In this document: positions 1 through 8,438 of the stretch, piece after piece | How positions within the stretch are numbered: position 1 is the first letter of the stretch | How the letters are laid out: the number at the start of each line of letters is the position of its first letter | Assembly: GCA_024231905.1 (NCBI GenBank) | Contig: JAAEQC010000165.1 | Span: forward strand, 1-64,000 | Length of the DNA stretch: 64,000 nt | Reading direction: 5' to 3' | From: a bacterium | GTDB lineage: Bacteria > Krumholzibacteriota > Krumholzibacteriia > LZORAL124-64-63 | Position numbers and translations under genes: made by a program | The notes under the pieces: generated by a model | What the model was told of the DNA's origin: nothing | The model's input: only the letters and a program-made list of their open reading frames with translations | Database searches by the model: none

Positions 1-72
1 GGCCAGGGAGCGGCGGAGGGAGTGGTCGACAACAGCGGCTGAACGGCGAGGCTGGTAGGGCACGGCACTCAT
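1..72 (-). CDS. N-terminal fragment of an unknown leftward gene
   Basis: Only the first 24 codons lie in the window and they are open to the edge. An ATG on the minus strand is preceded by a good GGAGG ribosome binding site with a 6-nt spacer, which is the main support. The visible N-terminus (MSAVPYQPRR...) is basic and has no signal peptide or recognisable domain. It is divergent from the pyruvate dehydrogenase operon and shares its AT-rich intergenic region, so the two may be co-regulated. The function cannot be called. Confidence 0.55.
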   Translation of the reverse strand, partial: MSAVPYQPRRSAAVVDHSLRRSLA

Positions 73-466
73 GGAGCACCTCCAGGGCTAGACGTCAGTG
101 GGAGGTGCAATCAATATACGAAAACATAGCGAAAACAGCAACCCAAAACCGCCATAAAATATTTAATAACAGCAATATACATAAACAATCATGGATACGC
201 GTATCCACACCAACGCCCCCAAACAAAAGGCCCCCGGGGACCTGGAATCCAACCAACGATCCACCCCCCAGCCTCCCGTCACAGCCGCCATCCGGCGTCA
301 CGCGCCCCCTCTTCGGGGATTGGCATATTCCTCGCGGATAGCTATCATGTGCCCGGATTCGCGGGCCGCACGGCGGCCCTTTTTCGCGGCCCTGCGGCGG
401 CGGAATCCGCCCGGTTCCGCATCTCCGCGGACAGGAAACCCTTCGAGAAATCAACGAGGAACGTCG
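73..466. promoter_or_regulatory. divergent intergenic control region upstream of the PDH operon
   Basis: About 390 bases without a convincing gene. Bases 100-190 are strikingly AT-rich compared with the surrounding GC-rich DNA and contain several possible -10 elements, for example TATACA at 176-181 on the plus strand. On the minus strand there is TTGTTT (183-188) and, 17 nt on, TAAATA (160-165). The leader from 210 to 466 is GC-rich. The AT-rich block most likely holds promoters for both the leftward gene and the PDH operon. Exact promoters are inferred. Confidence 0.5.
192..207. promoter_or_regulatory. perfect 16-bp palindrome, candidate operator
   Basis: The sequence TGGATACGCGTATCCA is a perfect palindrome with a central CG, sitting just downstream of the AT-rich promoter block. 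Central-CG palindromes of this kind are typical of LacI/GalR-family operators; that assignment is an inference and no such regulator is visible in the window. Confidence 0.45.
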
Positions 467-1558
467 ATGCCCGAGAAGCAGATCGCGAAGTTCTCCGTCA
501 CCCACCTGCAGGTGCTGGACGAGAAAGGCAAGGTGGACGCCGCCCTGGAGCCGGACCTCGGCCAGGAGCAGGCTGTCGAGATGTACCGCTGGATGCGGCT
601 GGCCCGCACCCTGGACGAACGCATGCTCAAGCTCCAGCGCCAGGGCCGGTTGGGCACCTTCCCGCCCTGCACCGGCCACGAGGCCGTGTCCATCCCCGTG
701 GGCCTGGCCATGAAGAAGGGGGACTGGTTCGCCGGCGCCTTCCGCGAACTGGGCACGCGCCTGGTGCGCGGTGAGCCGCTTACCAACACCCTCCACTACT
801 ACAACGGCTGGGAAGAGGGCAACATCCTGCCCGACGCCGACCTGCGCATCCTGCCCACCAGCGTGGTCATCGGCTGCCAGATCGAACACGCCGCCGGGCT
901 GGCCTACGCGGCCAAGTACAGGGGCACCGACGAGGCCGTCGTCACCTTCATCGGCGACGGGGGCACCAGCGAAGGGTCCTTCCACGAGGGACTGAACTTC
1001 GCCGCCGTGTGGAAGGCGCCCATGGTGGCCATCGTCCAGAACAACCAGTGGGCCATCTCCATCCCCCGCGAAACCCAGACCGCCAGCGAGACCCTGGCCC
1101 AGAAGGGCATCGCCTACGGCATACCCGTGATCCAGGTGGACGGCAACGACCCCCTGGCCGTGTGGGTCGCGGTGAACGAGGCCCTGGACCGGGCCCGCGC
1201 CGGCGACGGACCCACCCTCATCGAGGCCGTCACTTACCGCCTCATGATGCACACCACCGCCGACGACCCCACCAAGTACCGGCAGTCGGCGGACGAGGAA
1301 GCCGCCTGGGCCAAGGAGCCCCTCATCCGCACGCGAAAGTGGCTCGCGAACAAGGGCTGGTGGGACGACGCCCGGGAGGAAAAACTCCTGGCCGAGTGCA
1401 AGGAGCAGGTCGACGCCGCAGTCGAGGAGTTCGAGACACCGGTCGAGCGCGCTCACGACGAATCCTTCCGCCACGTCTACGGCACCGAGCACGCAGTCAT
1501 CCGGGAGCAGCACGAGGACTTCCTCGCCAACCAGGAGCGGGAGGGTCAGCGTGGCTAA
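467..1558 (+). CDS. pdhA: pyruvate dehydrogenase E1 component, alpha subunit
   Basis: 363 aa, the usual size for the alpha subunit of the heterotetrameric E1. It decarboxylates pyruvate using thiamine diphosphate and passes the acetyl group to the E2 lipoyl arm. The thiamine diphosphate/Mg motif is visible as GDG at residues 163-165 with the closing NN at 192-193 (VQNNQWAIS). The chosen ATG has GAGG seven bases upstream; the frame stays open further 5' to 191, but that stretch is low-complexity leader without family similarity. The gene overlaps the beta subunit by 8 bases. A branched-chain 2-oxoacid dehydrogenase E1 alpha is the alternative; the sequence alone does not fully separate the two. 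Confidence 0.93.
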   Translation: MPEKQIAKFSVTHLQVLDEKGKVDAALEPDLGQEQAVEMYRWMRLARTLDERMLKLQRQGRLGTFPPCTGHEAVSIPVGLAMKKGDWFAGAFRELGTRLVRGEPLTNTLHYYNGWEEGNILPDADLRILPTSVVIGCQIEHAAGLAYAAKYRGTDEAVVTFIGDGGTSEGSFHEGLNFAAVWKAPMVAIVQNNQWAISIPRETQTASETLAQKGIAYGIPVIQVDGNDPLAVWVAVNEALDRARAGDGPTLIEAVTYRLMMHTTADDPTKYRQSADEEAAWAKEPLIRTRKWLANKGWWDDAREEKLLAECKEQVDAAVEEFETPVERAHDESFRHVYGTEHAVIREQHEDFLANQEREGQRG

Positions 1559-2531
1559 ACTCAACATGGTCCAGGCCATCAATCTGGCCCTCGCCCAGGA
1601 AATGGAAAAGGACGCGGACGTGCTCGTCCTGGGCCAGGACGTGGCCGTAGACGGTGGCGTCTTCCGCGTCACCGACGGCCTGCTCGAGAAGTTCGGCGAC
1701 CAGCGCGTGGTGGACACGCCCCTGGCCGAGTCGGGCATCATCGGCAGCAGCATCGGCATGGCCATGGCCGGACTCAAGCCCGTGTGCGAGATGCAGTTCT
1801 CCGGCTTCAGCTACCTCATGATGGGACAGTTCGAAGCCCATGCTACGCGCATGCGCTCGCGGACCCACGGCCAGATCACCCTACCCATGGTCATCCGCAT
1901 GCCCTTCGGCGGCGGGGTGCGCGCCCTGGAGCACCACAGCGAGAGCCGTGAGGTGCTGTTCGCCCATCTGCCCGGGGCCAAGGTCGTCATTCCCAGCGGA
2001 CCGCGGAACGCCCGCGCCTTGCTGGTCGCCGCCATCCGCGACCCGGACCCGGTGGTCTTCATGGAGCCCAAGCACTCCTACCGGGCCTTCCGCGAAGAGG
2101 TGCCCGACGCCGAGGAAACCCTGCCCGTCGGCAAGTGCCAGGTGGTGCAGGAGGGGACCGACCTGACGGTCATCAGCTGGGGCGCCATGATGCGCCCGGC
2201 TCTGAAGGCCGCCGCCGAAATCGAGAAGCGGCGGGGCACCAGCGTCGAGATCATCGACGTGCAGACCATCGCGCCCCTGGACGCCCACACCATCGCCGAG
2301 TCCGTGCGCAAGACCGGCCGCTGCGTCATCGTGCAGGAGGCGCCGCGCAGCTACGGCGCGTCGGGCGAGATCGTGGCCCAGATCAACGACCGGGCCCTCA
2401 TGCACCTGGAGGCGCCCGTGAAGCGGCTCACGGGGTACGACGTGGTCACGCCCTACTTCGGGCGCGAGAAGAGCTACCTGCCCAACGCCGAGCGGGTCGT
2501 CGCCGGCATGGAAGAGACCTTGGACTTCTAG
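1551..2531 (+). CDS. pdhB: pyruvate dehydrogenase E1 component, beta subunit
   Basis: 326 aa, full length for E1 beta. It starts with GTG inside the end of the alpha-subunit gene, with GGAGGG just upstream, so the two subunits are translationally coupled. The N-terminal pyrimidine-binding domain includes the conserved DTPLAESGI segment, where Glu60 is expected to contact the thiamine diphosphate aminopyrimidine. The C-terminal transketolase domain (about residues 200-320) carries the conserved TIAPLD segment. With E1 alpha it forms the alpha2beta2 decarboxylase of the 2-oxoacid dehydrogenase complex in the cytoplasm. Confidence 0.93.
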   Translation: MAKLNMVQAINLALAQEMEKDADVLVLGQDVAVDGGVFRVTDGLLEKFGDQRVVDTPLAESGIIGSSIGMAMAGLKPVCEMQFSGFSYLMMGQFEAHATRMRSRTHGQITLPMVIRMPFGGGVRALEHHSESREVLFAHLPGAKVVIPSGPRNARALLVAAIRDPDPVVFMEPKHSYRAFREEVPDAEETLPVGKCQVVQEGTDLTVISWGAMMRPALKAAAEIEKRRGTSVEIIDVQTIAPLDAHTIAESVRKTGRCVIVQEAPRSYGASGEIVAQINDRALMHLEAPVKRLTGYDVVTPYFGREKSYLPNAERVVAGMEETLDF

Positions 2532-2548
2532 AGCGAGAGGCGGAGAAC

Positions 2549-3892
2549 GTGTTCGAGTTCATCCTGCCCGACCTGGGCGAAGGCATCGCCGAAGGCGAGA
2601 TCCTCAAGTGGTACGTGGACGAGGGCGGCGACGTGATCGAGGACGCCCCGCTCATGGACGTGGAGACGGACAAGGCGGCGGTGACCATCCCGTCCCCCCG
2701 CGGCGGTCACGTCCACGCCCTCAAGGGCAAGGTGGGCGACATCGTCAACGTGGGTGACGTGGTCGTGGTCATCGACGACGGCAGCGGCGAGGCGGCCGCG
2801 GCCGAGGAAGCCGTGGCTCACGACACCTTCGCCCATCCGGACGAGCCCGCAGCCGCTGCCCCGGCCGCGGAAGCCCCGCCGGCGGCCCAGCCCGGCGTGC
2901 GGCGCCCCGTACCCGCCGCGCCGGCCACCCGCCGCTTGGCCCGCAAGCTCAAGGTGGACATCAATCTGGTCACGCCGTCGGGTCCCGGCGGCCGGGTCAC
3001 GCCCGAGGACGTGCACCGCTTCGCCGGGCAGGGTCCGTCCGCTCCGGCCGTCCCCGCGGCGGCGGCGACCGACCACGTGCCCGCCCGGGCCGTTGCCGGC
3101 GACACGGCATTCGCCGAGTTCGCGGCCCACGCCTCGGCGACCATCCCGTTCCTCGAAATCGAACCGCTTCCGGATTTCGCCGTCGAGGGCCCGGTGGAAG
3201 TGGAGAAGCTGCGGTCCATCCGCCGCAAGGTGGCCCGCAAGATGGTCACCTCCATGGCCCTGGTGCCCCACGTGGCCCACATGGACGAGGCCGACGTCAC
3301 CGACCTGGACGCGTTCCGCCGCAAGGAAAAGGAGAGGCGCGCCGGTGGCGCGGGAGAGAAACTCACTCTCCTGTCGTTTGTCATCAAGGCCGTCACCGCG
3401 GGACTGAAGGAGGCGCCATCCTTCAACGCCAGCCTCGATCCGTTCCGCGAAGAGATCGTCTACAAGAAGTACTACAACATCGGCTTCGCGGCGGACACCG
3501 GCCGCGGCCTGGTGGTGCCCGTGGTGAACGGGACCGACACCAAGAGCATCGTGCAGATCGCCGATCACGTGTACGACAAGGCCGTCCGCGCCCGGGAAGG
3601 CACCCTGCCCGCCGACGAGATGCGCGGCGGCACCTTCACCATCACGAACATCGGCCCCCTGGGCGGGACCGCGCTCATGCCTACCATCAACTATCCCGAG
3701 GTGGCCATCCTGGCCATGGGCAAGGTGCAGAAGAAACCCGTGGTCCGGGACGGCGAGATCGTCATCCGCAAGATGCTGCCCTTGACCCTGGCCTTCGACC
3801 ACCGCATCGCCGACGGCGCCGACGCCGCGCGTTTCGTGGCGGAACTCGTCAGGCAGCTCTCGGACCCGAACCTGCTCCTGCTGGAAACCTGA
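2549..3892 (+). CDS. pdhC: dihydrolipoamide acyltransferase (E2) of pyruvate dehydrogenase
   Basis: 447 aa from a GTG with a GGCGGAG-type ribosome binding site. Domains in order: one lipoyl domain (residues 1-80) with the lipoylated lysine in ETDKA (Lys42); an Ala/Pro-rich hinge; a peripheral subunit-binding domain (about 115-155, RRLARKLKVD...GPGGRV); a second Ala/Pro linker; and the catalytic acyltransferase core (about 215-447) with HRIADG, the HxxxDG active-site motif. It forms the core of the complex and transfers acetyl groups to CoA. A single lipoyl domain is typical of Gram-positive-like and FCB-type PDH and of branched-chain E2. Confidence 0.93.
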   Translation: MFEFILPDLGEGIAEGEILKWYVDEGGDVIEDAPLMDVETDKAAVTIPSPRGGHVHALKGKVGDIVNVGDVVVVIDDGSGEAAAAEEAVAHDTFAHPDEPAAAAPAAEAPPAAQPGVRRPVPAAPATRRLARKLKVDINLVTPSGPGGRVTPEDVHRFAGQGPSAPAVPAAAATDHVPARAVAGDTAFAEFAAHASATIPFLEIEPLPDFAVEGPVEVEKLRSIRRKVARKMVTSMALVPHVAHMDEADVTDLDAFRRKEKERRAGGAGEKLTLLSFVIKAVTAGLKEAPSFNASLDPFREEIVYKKYYNIGFAADTGRGLVVPVVNGTDTKSIVQIADHVYDKAVRAREGTLPADEMRGGTFTITNIGPLGGTALMPTINYPEVAILAMGKVQKKPVVRDGEIVIRKMLPLTLAFDHRIADGADAARFVAELVRQLSDPNLLLLET

Positions 3893-3929
3893 CACGGTTC
3901 TTTGGACCGGAACGCGGAGGTACGCAAAC

Positions 3930-5353
<1,424 letters not shown>

Positions 5354-5354
<1 letters not shown>

Positions 5355-6022
5355 TGGAAGACCTCCCCACCCGACCCTACGGCCTGGACGACCAACTGCT
5401 GCGGGGCGTACGCGAGGAGCGGGCGCCCCGTTTTCGTCTGTACCGGTGGGAGGGCGTGGCCGTGGTCATCGGCCGCGGCGGCAAGCAACAGCTGGAACTG
5501 GACCGCGCCGCCCTGGCTGCCGATAGGGTGCCCCTGTACCGGCGGCCCGGGGGCGGTTGCGCCGTGGTTCTGGACCCGGGCAACCTGGTCGTGTCCGTGG
5601 GCCTGCCGCTGCCGGGCATCGGCGGCATCACCTCGGCCTTCACCCACCTGAGCGACTGGTTCCGCGCCGCCCTGGCCGACTGCGGCGTGCCGGGAGTCCG
5701 GCAGCGGGGCGTGTCGGACCTGGCCCTGGACGATCGCAAGCTCGGCGGATCCTGCATCCACCGCAGCCGCGACCTCCTGTACTACTCCACGACTCTGCTG
5801 GTGGACCCGGACCTGGACCTGGTCGCCCGCTACCTCCCCCACCCGCCCCGGGAGCCCGAATACCGGGCTGGGCGCCCTCATGGGGAGTTCATGGGATCCT
5901 TACGGGGCATGGGTCTGATCGACGACAGGGCGGCATTCGCGTCCTCCCTGAAGGCCGCCTGCGCGGAGTCCCTGCCCGCGGCGTGGGAGCGCTCCCGCGG
6001 CCCTGGCGACGGAAATCATTAA
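5354..6022 (+). CDS. lipoate-protein ligase A-like protein
   Basis: 222 aa of the biotin/lipoate ligase fold (BPL_LplA_LipB). Visible are RRPGGGCAV (about residues 63-71, matching the RRxSGGG substrate loop), SDLALDDRKLGGSC with the expected catalytic Lys129, and the following YYSTTLLVD strand. These would activate lipoate or transfer lipoyl/octanoyl groups to proteins. It is the last gene of the PDH operon and overlaps lpdA, so its likely client is the E2 Lys42 or another lipoyl domain. The small C-terminal LplA domain is absent, so it could be a lipoyl/octanoyl transferase (LipM/LipL-like) rather than a full ligase. Confidence 0.82.
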
Positions 6023-6045
6023 AGTCTTTTTTTTTTCGGATGAAA

Positions 6046-6054
6046 TGATAGAAT
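6046..6054 (+). promoter_or_regulatory. extended -10 promoter of the response regulator
   Basis: TGATAGAAT matches an extended -10 (TGn then TAGAAT). It lies about 90 nt upstream of the regulator gene, within a short AT-rich patch that follows a T tract at 6027-6036. No good -35 is seen, as expected for extended -10 promoters. The T tract may also end the preceding operon. Confidence 0.45.
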
Positions 6055-6140
6055 ATCTGCCGCAAGGAAGCAGGACCCCCTTATCGCCCCCTGGATTGGA
6101 CAAGGATCGTCCTCTGTCGATCTGGGAAAGGGAGAAAACC

Positions 6141-6818
6141 ATGGAAACGAAAACCATGAATGACGTCACACGCCTACTGATTGTCGATGATCACCCTCTC
6201 GTACGCTCCGGTATCAAGTCGCTTCTCCAGCTGGAGTCGGACCTGGTGGTTTGCGGTGAGGCCGAGGACGCCCAGTCCGCCCTCGAGGTCATCGCCGCCG
6301 AGAAACCGGACCTGGTCCTGGTCGACATCTCCTTGAAGAATAGCAACGGCTTGAATCTGCTCAAGGACATCGCCCAGAACTACCCGAGCATCATGACCCT
6401 GGCCGTCTCCATGCATGACGAGTACACCTACGCCATCCGCTGCCTGAAGGCGGGGGCCAGCGGGTACATCATGAAGCAGTCGGGCACGGAGAAGATCCTC
6501 GAGGCCATCCGTTGCGTACTGGACGGCCGGACCTACCTCAGCGAGGGCATGACCCGCAACGCGGTGGAGCAACTCGGCGCCGGCAAGGCGACTCCGGGCG
6601 CATCCCCCGTGGAAGCGCTCAGCAACCGCGAACTGGAACTGTTCCAGCTCACGGGCCAGGGCAAGGAGATCTCCGAGATCGCGGAGATCATGAACATCAG
6701 CCCGCGGACCGTCGAGGTGCACCGCTCCCACATCAAGAAGAAGCTGGGGCTGCGCACGAGTACGGACATCTTCCAGACCGCTTACGAGTGGCTGAGGCAG
6801 ACCGGACTGCAGCCCTAG
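6141..6818 (+). CDS. NarL/FixJ-family response regulator
   Basis: 225 aa cytoplasmic transcription factor. The N-terminal receiver domain (residues 11-125) has the acidic pair in LIVDDH, the phospho-acceptor Asp62 in VLVDISL and the conserved Lys in IMKQSG. The C-terminal LuxR-type helix-turn-helix (about 160-220) reads LSNREL...TVEVHRSHIKKKLGL. Start chosen at the ATG with GGGAG 6 nt upstream; the frame is open to 6045, but that ATG has no ribosome binding site and lies at the promoter. No histidine kinase is adjacent, so it is an orphan; the two hybrid kinases further along are possible but unproven partners. Confidence 0.9.
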   Translation: METKTMNDVTRLLIVDDHPLVRSGIKSLLQLESDLVVCGEAEDAQSALEVIAAEKPDLVLVDISLKNSNGLNLLKDIAQNYPSIMTLAVSMHDEYTYAIRCLKAGASGYIMKQSGTEKILEAIRCVLDGRTYLSEGMTRNAVEQLGAGKATPGASPVEALSNRELELFQLTGQGKEISEIAEIMNISPRTVEVHRSHIKKKLGLRTSTDIFQTAYEWLRQTGLQP

Positions 6819-6823
6819 GCTGA

Positions 6824-6906
6824 GCCCGGCACACGCACACACAGAGACGCGCAACGTCCCCGTACCTGCGGAATGTTGCGCGTCTCTGTGTGTGCGTGCG
6901 CCGGGC
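6824..6906. repeat. near-perfect 32-bp inverted repeat
   Basis: Left arm 6824-6855 and right arm 6875-6906 pair at 31 of 32 positions (one A-C mismatch) around a 19-nt loop. It starts 5 bases after the response regulator stop. No U tract follows, so it is not a classical terminator; it could still block 3' decay, end transcription by a Rho-independent variant, or be a processed small RNA. The arms contain alternating CACACA/TGTGTG. Confidence 0.75.
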
Positions 6907-6961
6907 ACCCTGGAGCAGACCGGTCCGCCGCAACCTGCCTGGTCGACGAAGAGCCTGTCCG

Positions 6962-6999
6962 AGAAAAATCAACGGGCGCCGCGGTGGTACGGCGCCCGT
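6962..6999 (-). terminator. intrinsic terminator of the leftward small secreted protein gene
   Basis: A perfect 10-bp stem (6972-6981 with 6990-6999) and 8-nt loop are followed on the minus strand by GATTTTTCTC. It lies 28 bases after the stop of the gene at 7028-7453. Confidence 0.8.
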
Positions 7000-7027
7000 A
7001 TCGCTGAGAAGTCTGGGCGAAAGCCGG

Positions 7028-7453
7028 TCAGCGATACGTGCTCTTCAGCGCGCCCCAGGCCACGGGCTTGTCAGGCACCGAAGAGGTGAGCGTGAAATCC
7101 TCGAAGATGTTGTAGGCCGTGCCGCCTTCGGTCCAACTCAGGACCACGAGGCAGGCGCCCACGGTCAAGTAACCGTCGTCCGTGTCGTATTCCACGACCC
7201 AGGTGCTGCCCGCGGCGAACGTCGTGATCTCCGGCAGCGACGTACACTGGGCGCCGTCCACGATGTTGTAGACGCAGTAGGGCGGTGTGCCCGTGAATTC
7301 CACGTCCTGTTCCGACGGGTTCGCGATGGTGATCGACATGATGTCGCCCTGCTCGTACACCATGGCGTCGATGCCGAGCGTCAGGGACTGGGCGGACGCA
7401 GCCGTCGCCCCGCACACCAGCAGGATCACCGTCAGAATCTTCGTCACGGTCAT
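7028..7453 (-). CDS. small secreted protein with W-x-A-x-K-x-x-Y-R C-terminus
   Basis: 141 aa. A clear Sec signal peptide (MTVTKILTVILLV..., cleavage near ASA-QS, residue 22) is followed by a beta-rich domain of about 100 residues resembling an Ig-like or BsuPI-type fold (ITIANPSEQDVEF, then a Tyr/Cys-containing strand); this fold call is tentative. The last nine residues, WGALKSTYR, closely match the end of the monoheme secreted protein at 61381-61752. Start chosen at the ATG that begins the signal peptide, with AAAGGTG upstream. It has its own promoter and terminator. No enzyme motif is seen. Confidence 0.8.
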   Translation of the reverse strand: MTVTKILTVILLVCGATAASAQSLTLGIDAMVYEQGDIMSITIANPSEQDVEFTGTPPYCVYNIVDGAQCTSLPEITTFAAGSTWVVEYDTDDGYLTVGACLVVLSWTEGGTAYNIFEDFTLTSSVPDKPVAWGALKSTYR

Positions 7454-7487
7454 GCCACACACCTTTCGGGTCCGTCTTGATCGCTCA

Positions 7488-7516
7488 ATTCTACAGCATC
7501 GAGCCCCAAACCTCAA
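7488..7516 (-). promoter_or_regulatory. sigma-70-type promoter of the small secreted protein
   Basis: On the minus strand, TTGAGG (7511-7516), a 17-nt spacer and TAGAAT (7488-7493), about 35 nt upstream of the start codon at 7453. Confidence 0.5.
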
Positions 7517-7559
7517 GGGCCTGTCGTTCCTGCGCCACCACGGCCCCTGAACCGCGTTC

Positions 7560-7589
7560 TTGACATTATCACGTCAATACAGAAATGAT
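7560..7589 (+). promoter_or_regulatory. promoter of the exopolysaccharide-type operon
   Basis: A consensus -35 TTGACA (7560-7565) followed after 18 nt by AATGAT (7584-7589). It is about 100 nt upstream of the first gene of the operon. The -10 match is only partial. Confidence 0.45.
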
Positions 7590-7689
7590 GGGTCCCTGCG
7601 CCACAGGAATTCCGCGGAACACGGGGTATGGCACCGATCCACGACGCATCCGGCACCAGCTGAGACCGACACGAAGAGGAGGCCGGCAC

Positions 7690-8433
7690 TTGGCCCGAAC
7701 GGAGTTCACGCGCGGCAGGGTTCTGGGTCTGACGGTGGCTACCGTGGTGATCCTGGTCGGACTCGCGGCAGCGACCGGCCATGTGAACTGGTCCCCGTGG
7801 CCCGCCCCCTCCGCCGAACCCACCGACGACTGGACCGAGGTCCTCGCCTGGGACTTCGCCGACGGCCCCCATCCGGAGGGCTGGGGCTGGGGCACCTGGC
7901 GCTTCGTCGACGGCACCATCGAACTGGACGCCGGCCGCGGCGAGTGGTCGGTCTACTTCACCCCCGCCATCCACGAGAGCGACTTCATCATGGAGACCAG
8001 CGTGCAGCTGATTTCCGGCCTCGGCGAGGGCGGGGTGCGCGCCCATCTGCTGACCCGCGACAGCAACCAGATGACCCACGAGTCCGGCATGGTCCTGGCC
8101 GCCCCGCCCGGTGAAGTGGCGGTTCGGCACATGGTCAACGAGGTCAACCACACCAGTGATCTCATCCCCTCTCCCATCGCAAGGGACGACCACGGTTGGC
8201 ACGATATGAAGTTCGCCGCCCAGGACGGACTGGTCTCGGCCTGGATCGACGGCCGGCTCGTCTTCGAGAGCGACGAACCGGCACCCCCCGGCTACTACAC
8301 CGAACCGCATTTCTCCGTGGAGAGCGGCGTGGCCCGCTTCCGCGACATCAGGATCTGGTCCTCGTCGGGAACGCGGCCACGGAGCGGCGTCCCCGGCATC
8401 AGCACCGACATCGACACCGAGACGGAAGGATGA
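7690..8433 (+). CDS. membrane-anchored concanavalin A-like (lectin/glucanase fold) protein
   Basis: 247 aa. One N-terminal transmembrane segment (about residues 10-28) anchors a periplasmic beta-sandwich domain of about 200 residues. The pattern LAWDFADG...GWGWGTWRFVDGTIELDAG and the closing FSVESGVARFRDIRIW resemble the concanavalin A-like / DUF1080 laminin-G fold that binds or cleaves glycans; catalytic residues cannot be assigned. I place the start at TTG 7690, which has AGAGGAGG 7 nt upstream; an upstream ATG at 7585 has no ribosome binding site. Its stop overlaps the beginning of the polysaccharide synthase, so a role in handling that polymer is likely (inference). Confidence 0.7.
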   Translation: MARTEFTRGRVLGLTVATVVILVGLAAATGHVNWSPWPAPSAEPTDDWTEVLAWDFADGPHPEGWGWGTWRFVDGTIELDAGRGEWSVYFTPAIHESDFIMETSVQLISGLGEGGVRAHLLTRDSNQMTHESGMVLAAPPGEVAVRHMVNEVNHTSDLIPSPIARDDHGWHDMKFAAQDGLVSAWIDGRLVFESDEPAPPGYYTEPHFSVESGVARFRDIRIWSSSGTRPRSGVPGISTDIDTETEG

Positions 8434-8438
8434 CCTGG

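Noticed and set aside
191..466. N-terminal extension of E1 alpha to ATG 191
   Set aside because: The extension lacks family similarity and a ribosome binding site, and its ATG touches the palindrome at 192-207, which looks regulatory.
95..1777. Long open frame (about 560 codons) antisense to pdhA/pdhB
   Set aside because: It is a GC-rich shadow of two well-supported genes; its translation is low-complexity and has no ribosome binding site or domain.
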